Shown: one piece after another, positions 18,493 through 27,154 of the stretch
Layout: every line of letters starts with the position of its first letter
Position numbering within the stretch: position 1 is the stretch's first letter
NCBI RefSeq assembly: GCF_900109945.1
Contig: NZ_FOBX01000003.1
Location: forward strand, 186,001-250,000
Source: Bradyrhizobium sp. OK095
GTDB taxonomy: Bacteria; Pseudomonadota; Alphaproteobacteria; Rhizobiales; Xanthobacteraceae
DNA: 64,000 bases
Direction: 5' to 3'
Position numbers and translations under genes: made by a program
Notes under the pieces: generated by a model
The model's input: only the letters and a program-made list of their open reading frames with translations
What the model was told of the DNA's origin: nothing
The model's database searches: none

Positions 18493-18690
18493 GGTGGCCG
18501 TCCCTGTATTTATTTTGACAACGACTTAACCGGCCATCTGTTTCAGGCGTGTTTCGTCGCACCGGGAATGCGGTTTCGTGGGGGAACCCGGGCTGGTTTG
18601 TGCGGCGCGAAGCCGCTATGTCCCGCCCTTGGTTAATTCCTTCAGCCGCGCGCCTCGGGCGGGCGGCGCATCACATTGCGAGGCAAAATC

Positions 18691-19137
18691 ATGGCGCAAG
18701 TCGAGTGGTTCGACGATCTCACCGTCGGAATGCGGTTCAAATCGCCCGAGGTCGAGGTCACCGAGGCCGACATCAAGCGCTTCGCCGCCGAGTTCGATCC
18801 GCAGCCGATGCATCTCGACCATGAGGCGGCCAAGCAGACCCTGTTCAACGGGCTCGCCGCGTCAGGCTGGCACACCGCGGCGATCGCCATGAACCTTGCG
18901 ATCCAGGCCCGCCCGTTCGGCCCGCATCCGCTGATCGGCGCCGGCGTCGACGGCTTGCGCTGGACCATTCCGGTGCGCCCCAATGACCGCCTGCATCTGG
19001 TCGGCGAGGTCATGAGCCTGACGCCGTCGAAGTCGAAGCCGCAAGGAATCGCGCTGGTGAAATGGACGATGTTCAACCAGAGCGGCGAGGAGGTTTACAC
19101 CTTCACGCCGATCGCGATCGTGCCGCGGCGGGTGTAA
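18691..19137 (+). CDS. MaoC-like dehydratase (hot-dog fold)
   Basis: This 148-residue protein starts with a FDDLTVGMRFKSPEVEVTEADIKRFAAEFDPQPMHLD segment, in which the aspartate and histidine of FDPQPMHLD form the MaoC hydratase catalytic pair. It continues with TLFNGLAASGWHTAAIAMNL and a hot-dog strand pattern ending EVYTFTPIAIVPRR. MaoC proteins hydrate enoyl-CoA or related thioesters. I chose the ATG at 18691 because GAGG lies 8 bases upstream; a TTG at 18676 is less likely. It has no functional neighbour in the immediate operon. Confidence 0.85.
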   Translation: MAQVEWFDDLTVGMRFKSPEVEVTEADIKRFAAEFDPQPMHLDHEAAKQTLFNGLAASGWHTAAIAMNLAIQARPFGPHPLIGAGVDGLRWTIPVRPNDRLHLVGEVMSLTPSKSKPQGIALVKWTMFNQSGEEVYTFTPIAIVPRRV

Positions 19138-19234
19138 GCACAGCCCCCACCATCGGCCTGCCGGGCGCCTGAAACCCTTGCCGGCCGCCGGAAGAGGTGG
19201 TCATCTCGGCCCGGGGAACACGCTGGAGGCTGAC

Positions 19235-19747
19235 ATGAGACGATTCCTTCTCGCCGTCGGACTGCTCGCAGGCGTCTTGAGCGCAGGCGCCTTGACCACA
19301 AGGCCCGCGGTCGCGCAACAATCCAAGGTCGGCGACTGGACCATCGAGAAGCGCACGCAGGACACGCATTGCAATGCGAGCCGCGGCTACAAGGACAAGG
19401 AGGACGAGAACCGCGACTACGTCATCGTCGTCACCTATTCCGACAAGGCGATCGTGATCGTGATGATCTATGACGGCTGGGAGTGGGACAATGTCGGCGA
19501 GATCCTCCGCGCCGATGTCAGCACCGACGATTCCGACATCATGAAGAAGGCGAAGTGGGAGGTCATGGACAAGACCACCGTGCGCGGCATCTTCGAGTTC
19601 GACCAGTCGATCATGGACCGGCTCTCGAAAGCCAAGCGGCTGTCGCTCGATTTCGAGGACGATGACGACGACAGCATCGAGATGCAGGTCCCGCGCGCCG
19701 GCGAGGCGCTCGCCGCGCTGAAGTTCTGCGAGGAGAACCGGAAGTAA
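19235..19747 (+). CDS. Exported protein of unknown function
   Basis: This 170-residue protein starts at an ATG with GGAGG upstream and has a signal peptide (AVGLLAGVLSAGALTTRPAVAQQ). The mature part begins VGDWTIEKRTQDTHCNA, and has a central strand-rich region (YVIVVTYSDKAIVIVMIYDGWEWD). A very acidic stretch LDFEDDDDDSIEMQVP comes near the end, and a second cysteine at the C terminus could pair with the first. The opening and the strand layout loosely resemble IalB-type periplasmic proteins, but I cannot confirm a family. It stands alone between maoC and the first LuxR-type gene. Confidence 0.65.
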   Translation: MRRFLLAVGLLAGVLSAGALTTRPAVAQQSKVGDWTIEKRTQDTHCNASRGYKDKEDENRDYVIVVTYSDKAIVIVMIYDGWEWDNVGEILRADVSTDDSDIMKKAKWEVMDKTTVRGIFEFDQSIMDRLSKAKRLSLDFEDDDDDSIEMQVPRAGEALAALKFCEENRK

Positions 19748-19872
19748 ATTGCCGACGCCCGCCGCGAAGCCGGCGGGAATTGGTGGCAACAAAATCCGGC
19801 AGCAGCGGGCGAGCGCGTGACCCAACGCACACTGTCCTCGCGCTGTGCGCATTTATCCTAGTCTTTGGCGAA

Positions 19873-19903
19873 AACGTCCAAGCCGCATCCTGCGGTTGAC
19901 GTT
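19873..19903. other. Nested stem-loop in the gap before the first LuxR-type gene
   Basis: The 307-base gap 19748-20054 has no convincing gene. Near its middle the arms AACGTC (19873-19878) and GACGTT (19898-19903) enclose CCGCA (19883-19887) and TGCGG (19891-19895), giving a two-step hairpin without a T-run. It could be a weak terminator for the exported protein or a regulatory site for the LuxR-type gene. Confidence 0.35.
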
Positions 19904-20054
19904 ACGCAAGGACGATGTTCGATATTCCAGAATCTCGCTACAACATCTTTTCTGCGCCGGGGATGGCGGCTTGCCATCCTGTTTGTTTCACCAATTTCCG
20001 ATGCGCTCGCCCCTTTCATCGCCGGGGTAACACGCCGACCGCATCGTTCTCCCG

Positions 20055-21212
20055 ATGACGATCCTGCAGGCAAACCGGTTCTCGTCGCTGGTCGGCGAGA
20101 TCTACGACGCGGCGGCCAACCCCGCGCTGCGTAGCGCCGCGCTGGAGCAGGTTTCGAATTTCGTCGGCGGATGTGCCGCGACCATCCTGTCCAGGGACGC
20201 AGCCGGGCTCTCGATCGAGATCCACCAGCATTTCGGCACGGATCCCCGCTTCCGTCAGCTCTATCGCGACAGATATGTCGAGCTCGATCCGCTGCTCGAT
20301 CGCCATCTCCATCTCGCTGCGGACCAGACGGTTGGCGTGACCGATGTCATGCCCCATTCGGACTTTGTGGCAACCAGCTTCTATCGCGAGTGGGTGGAAC
20401 CGCAGGGCGCGATTGACCTTGCAACCGTCGCGCTCGAGAGATCGGATGCGCGCACCACGATCCTGCAGGTGTTGCGTCACCGGTCGCGCGGCACCGTTGA
20501 CGAGGCAATGCGCGAGCGCATGCGACTGCTCGCGCCGCACCTCCAGCGTTCCAGGATCATGGGCCGCCAGATCAGGGCGCGCTCGCACACCGTGGACGAT
20601 CTTGCCGATGTCCTGGACGGGCTGAGTACGGTCATCTGCCTGCTCGACGCTGAAGGGAGGGTCGTGCATGCCAACGCGGCAGGCCGCCGGCTGTTCGCCG
20701 ATGCCAATCTGCTCGCGATAGTCGGCGACCGGATCGTTGCCCGCAACACCCAGACCGACAAAATATTCCGCAGCCTGCTCGAAATCGTCTCAAGCAGCGA
20801 AATTGATTCAGCGCCGCGCCGTCAGGTCGGGCTCGCAACGTCAATCGACGGCGAGCACTATCTGATTCATGTTTCTCCCTTGAAGCGGGAGCATCATCTG
20901 TCGCGGGACATTGCGGCCACCGTGCTCTACGTTCAGAGGGCTTCGATGGTGTCATCGCTCGTGCCCGATGCGATCGCCGCGGCGTTCAGGCTGACGCCGT
21001 CGGAATTGCGCGTGATGATGGCCATTGTCGAGATCGGCGGCGTTCCCGACATTGCGGCCAAGCTCGGTATCGCCGAGACGACGGTGAAGACGCATCTCGG
21101 CCGGCTGTTCGAAAAGACGGGCGCCGGCAGGCAGGCGGATCTCGTCAAGATCGCCGCCGGTTTTGCTGCACCGTTCGTTCAGCGGACGGGCGGCGGCAAC
21201 GACGCGGTGTGA
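20055..21212 (+). CDS. LuxR-type transcriptional regulator (paralogue 1)
   Basis: This 385-residue protein has three parts. The N-terminal domain has the shared motif FYREWVEPQGAIDLATVALERS near residue 115, a PAS-like middle carries ICLLDAEGRVVHANAAGRRLF, and the C-terminal GerE/LuxR helix-turn-helix is LTPSELRVMMAIVEIGGVPDIAAKLGIAETTVKTHLGRLFEKTGAGRQADLVK. It aligns along its whole length with the genes at 24127 and 25354 but is more diverged. No receiver domain or autoinducer-binding domain of known type is evident, so the signal is unknown. The start ATG has only a weak ribosome-binding site. Confidence 0.82.
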   Translation: MTILQANRFSSLVGEIYDAAANPALRSAALEQVSNFVGGCAATILSRDAAGLSIEIHQHFGTDPRFRQLYRDRYVELDPLLDRHLHLAADQTVGVTDVMPHSDFVATSFYREWVEPQGAIDLATVALERSDARTTILQVLRHRSRGTVDEAMRERMRLLAPHLQRSRIMGRQIRARSHTVDDLADVLDGLSTVICLLDAEGRVVHANAAGRRLFADANLLAIVGDRIVARNTQTDKIFRSLLEIVSSSEIDSAPRRQVGLATSIDGEHYLIHVSPLKREHHLSRDIAATVLYVQRASMVSSLVPDAIAAAFRLTPSELRVMMAIVEIGGVPDIAAKLGIAETTVKTHLGRLFEKTGAGRQADLVKIAAGFAAPFVQRTGGGNDAV

Positions 21213-21373
21213 TCCATTTCACAGCGCGAGCCGCGCATCCGCGCGATCTCAATCCATTGTGATGAGCAAGACCCGTCCGTCCTCCAAACGTATGACGCGT
21301 ATCATTTGATACTTTCGTATATCGCGCCCCACCCGAAATGGGTAGGGCCGCGTGCACTACGGAGACAATGTCG

Positions 21374-22417
21374 ATGCGTATCGAACGCGAGGCGGGGCGG
21401 TGGTACATGGCCGAGGCTTGCTCGTTGGTTGGAGAGGTTGCAGTGAGCGGCAAGGATGAATTTTCCATTTTCAATGTTTCAACGGACCACATTCCCGAAG
21501 ACGAGCGCGTGCCGCTGCTGCGCGAGTTCTACTGCCGTGGCGTGCTGAAGGCGGAGGTCGAGGTCAAGGAGGGAAGGCCGGCCGCGGCAAACTTCACGTC
21601 GCATGTCCTGCCGGAAGCCCAGTTGCTGATCGGAGGATTGTGCGGCGCGCGGGTCATTCGGACGAAGCAGCTGGTCGCAGATGGCGATGACAGTCTCGCC
21701 CTGATCCTGAACAGGTCCGGCGTTCTCGGGATATCCGAGCGAGGACACGATTTGAGACTTCAGGCTGGAGAGGCGGTCCTGACGAGCGCGGAGGACGTCA
21801 CGACTTTCGAGCGTCTCGCGCTGGGAAGTGGTTTCTCGCTGCGCGTGCCTCGGCGCGTGCTGGCCCCGATGATCGTGGACGTGGACGATGCGGTGATGCG
21901 CGTCATCCCGCAGAGCGCCACCGGGCTTCGACTGCTCGTCGACTATGCGATGGCACTGGTGCGCGAAAAAGCATTGGCGGTGCCGGCGTTGCGACAGTTC
22001 GGCGTCGCCCATCTGCATGATCTCCTGGCGCTCGTTCTTGGCGCCACGAATCACGCGAGGGAATCGACCGGACGGCGGGGCATCAAGGCGGCGCGGCTCC
22101 AGAAGGCGAAATTCCTCATCGTCAACAATTGCTGGCAGCAGGATATTTCGGTGGCGACGATTGCTCAAGAGCTCGGCGTGACCCCGCGCTATCTCCAGCG
22201 GCTGTTCGAGGCTGACGGCAAGACCTTCTCGTCCTTCCTGACCGAGCAGCGTCTCAAGCGTGCCCATCGTATGCTGCGCGAGCCCGATTTCGCCGAGCGT
22301 CCCGTGAGCTCGATCGCCTACGACGTCGGTTTCGGTGATCTCTCATATTTCAACCGCTGCTTCCGGCGCGCGTATGGCGCGACACCGAGCGACGTCAGGA
22401 GCGGCGGCGTGCTGTGA
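21374..22417 (+). CDS. AraC-family transcriptional regulator
   Basis: This is a protein of about 347 residues with an N-terminal cupin-like sensing domain (AraC_binding_2 type; LALILNRSGVLGISERGHDLRLQAGEAVLTSAED) and a C-terminal double helix-turn-helix: DISVATIAQELGVTPRYLQRLFEADGKTFSSFL and PVSSIAYDVGFGDLSYFNRCFRRAYGATPSDVR, the standard AraC signature. GGAG at 21361-21364 fits the ATG at 21374; ATGs at 21368 and 21338 are also in frame. It sits between the first LuxR-type gene and a DUF3455 gene, which may be its target. Confidence 0.85.
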   Translation: MRIEREAGRWYMAEACSLVGEVAVSGKDEFSIFNVSTDHIPEDERVPLLREFYCRGVLKAEVEVKEGRPAAANFTSHVLPEAQLLIGGLCGARVIRTKQLVADGDDSLALILNRSGVLGISERGHDLRLQAGEAVLTSAEDVTTFERLALGSGFSLRVPRRVLAPMIVDVDDAVMRVIPQSATGLRLLVDYAMALVREKALAVPALRQFGVAHLHDLLALVLGATNHARESTGRRGIKAARLQKAKFLIVNNCWQQDISVATIAQELGVTPRYLQRLFEADGKTFSSFLTEQRLKRAHRMLREPDFAERPVSSIAYDVGFGDLSYFNRCFRRAYGATPSDVRSGGVL

Positions 22418-22471
22418 CCGCGCAGAACTGAATTTCAGCCCAATATCGGTTTCAACAGGGAAGCATTCGAG

Positions 22472-23026
22472 ATGATCGGTGATCGCAGAGTCATGGCCGT
22501 AGCGCAGTGGTTTTGCCGCAGTCTCATTCTTGCAGGCGTTGTGTGTGGGTCGTCGGCCCTTGCGGGAACGCCTGACGAGATCAGGGTTCCCGGCGAGATC
22601 CCGGGCATCGCGCTCCATGCAGAGGGTGCGCAGATCTACGAATGCCTACCCGACGCTGCGAAACAGCTGGTCTGGCAGCCGCGTGAGCCGGCCGCGATCC
22701 TGATGGATGGAAGCAAGTCGGTCGGCCGCCATTATGCGGCGCTGCATTGGGAGACTGTCGATAGCACCACGCTGGTCTGGGAGCACAAGGACGGCAGCTC
22801 GGTGAAGGCGGGGATCGTTGCCCGGACCGCGGGCCGCACTGCGGATGATCTGCCGTGGCTGAAGTTCAAGGTCATCGCACAAACTGGCAACGGCCTGTTC
22901 TACGGCGTCACCCACGTCCAGCGCATCAACACGCAAGGCGGTCTGGCGCGCGGACCCTGCGATCAGGCGGGCAGCTATCGCAGTGCGCCGTATTCGGCCG
23001 ACTACGTCTTCTGGCGCGCGGAGTAA
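22472..23026 (+). CDS. DUF3455 exported protein
   Basis: This 184-residue protein has a signal peptide (SLILAGVVCGSSALAGT). The mature part follows the DUF3455 pattern: ALHAEGAQIYECLPDAAKQLVWQPREPAAILMD, KSVGRHYAALHWETVDSTTLVWE, DDLPWLKFKVIAQTGNGLFYGVTHVQRINTQGG, and a final strand SADYVFWRA. Two cysteines could form a disulfide. The family is common in soil proteobacteria and fungi and its function is unknown. AGGGAAG lies 8 bases before the ATG. It is 54 bases after the AraC gene. Confidence 0.82.
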   Translation: MIGDRRVMAVAQWFCRSLILAGVVCGSSALAGTPDEIRVPGEIPGIALHAEGAQIYECLPDAAKQLVWQPREPAAILMDGSKSVGRHYAALHWETVDSTTLVWEHKDGSSVKAGIVARTAGRTADDLPWLKFKVIAQTGNGLFYGVTHVQRINTQGGLARGPCDQAGSYRSAPYSADYVFWRAE

Positions 23027-23071
23027 GTCATGACGTCGCTTTGCGCGCGGCGTCGAGAGTTGGAGTTTGGA

Positions 23072-23320
23072 ATGCGCCGTTTCTTCTTTGATCTCCTGGT
23101 CGACAACGTCGTGAAGATCGACCCGGGCGGCATGATCTTCGAGCAAGCCAAGGCGACATTCGTCGTGGCCGACGAGATGGCGCGGCATCTGTTCGTCTGG
23201 CGTGACGATCTCCGCGATCGCGATGCCTGGATTCGCGTGCGGGATGCCGGCGGGCGCGAGATCTATCGCGCCGCGGTCTGGGCTGAGAGCGCCGAGAAGG
23301 CAGGTTGGGACCAGGCGTGA
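23072..23320 (+). CDS. DUF6894-like small protein
   Basis: This 82-residue protein begins MRRFFFDLLVDNVVKIDPGGMIFEQAKATFVVADEMARHL and ends with a basic/acidic strand pair (DAWIRVRDAGGREIYRAAVW). That matches the DUF6894 family of small rhizobial proteins (usual start MPRYFFHVxDG), whose function is unknown. I chose the ATG at 23072 because GGAG lies 8 bases upstream and the family starts there; a GTG/ATG further up would add 14 atypical residues. Confidence 0.65.
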   Translation: MRRFFFDLLVDNVVKIDPGGMIFEQAKATFVVADEMARHLFVWRDDLRDRDAWIRVRDAGGREIYRAAVWAESAEKAGWDQA

Positions 23321-23471
23321 GCGCGCCGACGTGTCGCAACTCTGCATCAGTGGTGAGCGAAAGAGCGTCAGTTCGCTCTGAGACGAACCCCGGTCGCAGC
23401 CGTCCAAGTCGGATGACGGTCGTCCCTCTACCTTAGCGATTGGCGATTCACACGTCGCTGCGCTGGTTTCC

Positions 23472-24066
23472 TCCGATCGGAGGAGGCCCGCGCAATAAGC
23501 CTGCGTGCCCACTGGGGAAGGCGTCGATCGGGGACTGCAATCAACGCCGTAACGGTGACGATCGCAAGTAACACCGGCGCAATCACCGGAGTAGCGATCG
23601 CGATTTCGTTTCAGGACGCCGCCAAGACGGTCGACCTCGACAATGCTGGTAACATTACGGGAGGCCAAGGGATCACCGCGGATATCGGAAACATCAACAA
23701 TTCCGGAACGATTACCGGACGTGAGGCAGCCATCAACATAAATGCGGCCAACGTGACAAACACCGGCCTGCTTCAGGCGACGGGCAACAGCGACGCCGGG
23801 CTCGTCGCGTCCACGGCCGATTTGACCAACACCGGCACCATCATCGGTACGACCGGTATTTTCGCGGCCTCGACTACCGCACCAGCCAGAACGTGTCGGT
23901 GTTCGGCGCGGCCGAGGGCATGGTGATGTCCAACCAGAGCCGCACCGCTACGGCCAAAGGGGGTGTTCGCGTCGCGTTCTAAGCCGGCATCAGCCCCGGC
24001 GGCTTGACCGCGATGCCCGCCGGCCGGGCTCCATCCGCCCGGCCGGCGTCTCATCCGATCGGAGGA
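23472..24066. repeat. 13-base direct repeats flanking the autotransporter remnant
   Basis: TCCGATCGGAGGA occurs at 23472-23484 and again at 24054-24066. The core TCCGATCGGA is itself palindromic. The second copy is about 60 bases before the LuxR-type gene at 24127. They may be regulator sites, a scar of a past insertion or deletion, or chance; the sequence cannot decide. Confidence 0.35.
23531..23982 (+). pseudogene. Autotransporter remnant: passenger repeats joined out of frame to the barrel end
   Basis: From about 23531 one frame reads passenger-like beta-helix repeats ([64 protein letters not shown]). At about 23866 this sense stops, and the next frame (positions 1 mod 3) continues as [19 protein letters not shown] and [18 protein letters not shown] before TAA at 23980-23982, which is the last part of an autotransporter beta-barrel ending in phenylalanine. 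A full protein would be many hundreds of residues long, so most of the passenger and barrel has been deleted and the join is out of frame. No signal peptide or start remains. The gene is dead unless the sequence is wrong. Confidence 0.75.
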
Positions 24067-24126
24067 TGCCGCATGCTCTGGCTGTGTTAGGCTTGGTGAT
24101 CTTGATCACTCAGGCCATTTGAAGCC

Positions 24127-25245
24127 ATGCACGGACCTCGGAAACTGCCGGAACTGGTCGAGTCCATCTATGATGCGGGGCTCGATCCCTCGCTGTGGAA
24201 CAACGTCGTCACCGGCATCCGCGATTTCGTCGGCGGGCAGGCCTGCGGGCTGTTTTCCAAGGATTCGATCAGCAAGTTCGGCGTCACCCACTATTATTGC
24301 GGGGCGGACCCGCACTACATCCAGCTCTATTCCGAGACCCATTCGAAATTCGATCCGCTCACGGTGCTGCCACCACACGGCCGGATCGTCAGCATTCCGG
24401 AGCTCGTCAATTTCGATGAGTATCGGCGCGGCCGCTTCTACCAGGAATGGATGCGACCGCAGGGCTGCAGCGATGCGGCCAACGTCGTGCTCGACAAGTC
24501 GAATGTGAGCTGCCCGGTGATGATGACGGTGCTGTCGGGCCGGCGCATGGTCGATGCCGCGATGAAGCATCGTCTCTCGCTGATCGTCCCGCATGCCAGC
24601 CGCGCACTGCTGATCAACCGCGCGATCGACTCGAAATTGACCCTGGCGACGGCGCTGGCCGACGTCCTGGACAATCTGGCATCCGGCATCTTCCTGCTCG
24701 ATGCGGCGTGCCGGCTGGTGCATGCCAATTCCGCGGGCCATGCCTTACTCGCGTCCGACGATGTGGTTCGCTCCGTCGCAGGACAGCTGGTGACCTGCAG
24801 CCCAGAGACCAATCAGGCGCTGCGCGAAGCATTTGCGACCCGCAGTGACATTGTCCTGCTCGCTGCACGAGGCAACGCGATTCCGCTGCTTTCACCAACA
24901 GGCGAGCGCTACGTCGCGCATATTTTGCCGCTGTCGTCCGTGCTGCGCAATGGCAGCGAACGGGTGGTCGACGCCGTCGGTGCGCTGTTGCTGCGCAAGG
25001 TGTCGCTCGGCGGGCAGTCCTATGGCGATTTGATCGCGCGAACCTTCGATCTGACGCCGGCAGAGCTGCGCGTGTTCCTCTCGATCGTCGAGGTCGGCGG
25101 TGTTCCGGAGACGGCGGCAGCGCTGGGAATAGCGGAATCGACGGCGAAGACGCATCTGCATCGCGTCTTTGCCAAGACCGGCGTGTCCCGGCAGGCCGAT
25201 CTCGTCAAGCTCGCGGCGGGATTCTCCAATCCGCTGGTCCATTGA
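24127..25245 (+). CDS. LuxR-type transcriptional regulator (paralogue 2)
   Basis: This 372-residue protein is close to the gene at 25354. Both share VESIYDAGLDPSLW/IENIYDAGLHPELW at the start, THYYCGxDPHYIQLYxET, FDEYRRGRFYQEWxRPQGC and the C-terminal KTGVSRQADLVKLAAGFSN. A PAS-like middle (GIFLLDAACRLVHANSAGHALL) leads to the LuxR helix-turn-helix (LTPAELRVFLSIVEVGGVPETAAALGIAESTAKTHLHRVF). No sensor domain of known ligand is apparent. The gene starts just after the autotransporter remnant, with a palindromic TCCGATCGGA about 60 bases upstream. Confidence 0.84.
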   Translation: MHGPRKLPELVESIYDAGLDPSLWNNVVTGIRDFVGGQACGLFSKDSISKFGVTHYYCGADPHYIQLYSETHSKFDPLTVLPPHGRIVSIPELVNFDEYRRGRFYQEWMRPQGCSDAANVVLDKSNVSCPVMMTVLSGRRMVDAAMKHRLSLIVPHASRALLINRAIDSKLTLATALADVLDNLASGIFLLDAACRLVHANSAGHALLASDDVVRSVAGQLVTCSPETNQALREAFATRSDIVLLAARGNAIPLLSPTGERYVAHILPLSSVLRNGSERVVDAVGALLLRKVSLGGQSYGDLIARTFDLTPAELRVFLSIVEVGGVPETAAALGIAESTAKTHLHRVFAKTGVSRQADLVKLAAGFSNPLVH

Positions 25246-25353
25246 TCGCTGAATCGCCGCCGGAGTTGAACCTTTTGCTTCCGTGATCGACTCACAGAAG
25301 CCGCCGGGCACGAAGAACATTTCGCTGTCTCCATGTGACCATTGGTTCTTCCG

Positions 25354-26472
25354 ATGCCCCGACCTCCCAAACAGTCCGAGTTGATCGAGAACATCTATGA
25401 CGCCGGTCTCCACCCTGAGTTGTGGGGCGATGTCGTCGTCATGCTCAACGCGTTCGTCGGCAGCCAGGCCTGCGGCCTGATCTCGAAGGACCCGATCAGC
25501 AAATCAGGCGCGACGCATTATTACTGCGGCGTCGATCCGCACTACATCCAGCTCTATGCCGAGACCTACGCGCAGTACGATCCGCTGGCGCGGTTGCCGC
25601 GGTACGGCGAGGTGCGCAACATCCCCGATCTCGTGGATTTTGATGAGTATCGCCGCGGCCGCTTCTATCAGGAATGGCTGCGCCCGCAGGGCTGCGTCGA
25701 TGTCGCCAACGTAGTGCTGGAGCAGTCGAAGTCGCCCTGTCCGATGTTGCTGACCGTGATCCCGGGCCGGCAGATGCTCGACGTGGAACAGCGCGCGCGG
25801 ATGCAGTGCCTGGTGCCGCATGCGAGCCGGGCGCTGCTGATCAACAAGGCGATCGAGCGCAAGCAGCAGCGGGCGATTGCGCTCGCCGATGTCGTCGACC
25901 GGTTGAATGCCGGCGTCATCCTGCTCGATAAGGCCTGTCATATCGTCCACAGCAATCCGGCCGCGGAGACGATTTTGGCCGCCGACGATGTCCTGCGGTC
26001 AGTCGCAGGCCGGCTGGTGGCAAGGTCCACTGCGGCGAGTTCAGCGCTGCGCGCAATCTTCCGCGACGCCGGGGAGGTTGCCCTGGCGGCGGATTCGGGG
26101 CGGAAGATCCCGCTGATGTCGCATGACGGGGCCTACTACGTCGCGCAAATCATCGCGCTGCCGTCGCTGCTGCGTGGAGGCGCGGTGGAGCGCACGTCCG
26201 CCGTCGGCGCTCTGTTCATCTGGAAGGCGGAGCTCGACGGCCGCTCCTGTGCCGGCGTCATCGACCGCACGTTCGAACTCACGCCTGCGGAACTCAGGGT
26301 TCTGCAATCGATCGTCGATATCGGCGGCGTGCCGGAGACGGCGATCGCGCTCGGCATCGCCGAGACGACGGTGAAGACGCACCTGCATCGGGTCTACGCC
26401 AAGACCGGCGTGTCCCGTCAAGCGGATCTCGTCAAGCTCGCAGCCGGATTCTCCAATCCACTCGTGCACTGA
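25354..26472 (+). CDS. LuxR-type transcriptional regulator (paralogue 3)
   Basis: This 372-residue protein is a tandem copy of the preceding gene, with the same order of parts: N-terminal domain with FDEYRRGRFYQEWLRPQGC, PAS-like VILLDKACHIVHSNPAAETIL, and helix-turn-helix LTPAELRVLQSIVDIGGVPETAIALGIAETTVKTHLHRVYAKTGVSRQADLVKLA. The last 25 residues are nearly identical to paralogue 2. I chose the ATG at 25354; a TTG at 25342 is in frame but no better supported. The 230 bases that follow contain no gene, only a short inverted repeat TCATTC-GATT-GAATGA at 26552-26567. Confidence 0.84.
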   Translation: MPRPPKQSELIENIYDAGLHPELWGDVVVMLNAFVGSQACGLISKDPISKSGATHYYCGVDPHYIQLYAETYAQYDPLARLPRYGEVRNIPDLVDFDEYRRGRFYQEWLRPQGCVDVANVVLEQSKSPCPMLLTVIPGRQMLDVEQRARMQCLVPHASRALLINKAIERKQQRAIALADVVDRLNAGVILLDKACHIVHSNPAAETILAADDVLRSVAGRLVARSTAASSALRAIFRDAGEVALAADSGRKIPLMSHDGAYYVAQIIALPSLLRGGAVERTSAVGALFIWKAELDGRSCAGVIDRTFELTPAELRVLQSIVDIGGVPETAIALGIAETTVKTHLHRVYAKTGVSRQADLVKLAAGFSNPLVH

Positions 26473-26702
26473 CGCGCCTTCGACGCGCGCAGCGAGTCGC
26501 TTCAGCTCGCAATAGGTTCAAACAAAAGCATCATTAGAAAGTTATCGCGCATCATTCGATTGAATGACGCGACTTTCGGCGTTCTCACTTACGAGACGTC
26601 ACACGATCACTTGTTCGATGCATCAGGTCTTTGTGTGAAGCAACTCACTGCAAGCGAAACTGAATCCCGTCAATCTCGCGTACAGGTTGAAAGGAGATTG
26701 TC

Positions 26703-26960
26703 ATGCGAACGAGGTTCCCGAATTTGGCAGGCGAGTTCCGCAGCATCGTCGCGCGGGTAGGAGCGGCGTTCCGCGCGCAGCGCGAGATCGATGCGCGACG
26801 CGCGTTGCAGCGCTATCGCCATCTGCTGGAGCAGCCGCACGAAACATTGCCTTTGAATGAAATCATTCCGGCCAGCAACGAAGAGGAAATTTCAGGACAT
26901 GCCCACGGATTTGATGCGCGCGAGCGCGCGGCCGGCCACCCCGCGTTCGAACGTGCGTAA
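26703..26960 (+). CDS. Small basic protein, 85 residues, unknown
   Basis: The ATG at 26703 has an excellent ribosome-binding site (AAAGGAGATTGTC). The protein is helical and arginine-rich (FRAQREIDARRALQRYRHLLEQPHE), then polar (LNEIIPASNEEEISGHAHG). The helical part resembles the small arginine-rich DUF1127-like proteins of alphaproteobacteria, but I cannot place it firmly. Its last 62 bases overlap, in another frame, the start of the small membrane protein at 26899. Confidence 0.55.
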   Translation: MRTRFPNLAGEFRSIVARVGAAFRAQREIDARRALQRYRHLLEQPHETLPLNEIIPASNEEEISGHAHGFDARERAAGHPAFERA

Positions 26961-27138
26961 CGCCAACATCGTCGCGGTCGCGCTGACCGCCGCACTTGTC
27001 GCGCTTCAGCTGGTCGGGCTCGCGATGCTGGAGCGGTCTCACGCACAGCCGGCCTCGCCGTCGCAGGTAAGCGGGAGTGAGCCTGTGCTCTGCAACGGCA
27101 GCGTCGAGGTTCCCGTCCCACAATTGCATTACGATTGA
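26899..27138 (+). CDS. Small single-pass membrane protein, 79 residues, unknown
   Basis: The frame starts at an ATG with CAGGAC just upstream. After 20 basic residues (MPTDLMRASARPATPRSNVR) comes one membrane helix (NIVAVALTAALVALQLVGLAML) and a short periplasmic tail with one cysteine (SEPVLCNGSVEVPVPQLHYD). It overlaps the end of the 85-residue gene in a different frame and ends 16 bases before the TauE-type gene, so the three may be one transcript. No family recognised. Confidence 0.5.
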   Translation: MPTDLMRASARPATPRSNVRNANIVAVALTAALVALQLVGLAMLERSHAQPASPSQVSGSEPVLCNGSVEVPVPQLHYD

Positions 27139-27154
27139 TCCGAAAGGACGCATC

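Noticed and set aside
19865..20134. 89-residue open frame before the first LuxR-type gene
   Set aside because: No ribosome-binding site, no conserved pattern, and it runs into the LuxR-type gene in another frame.
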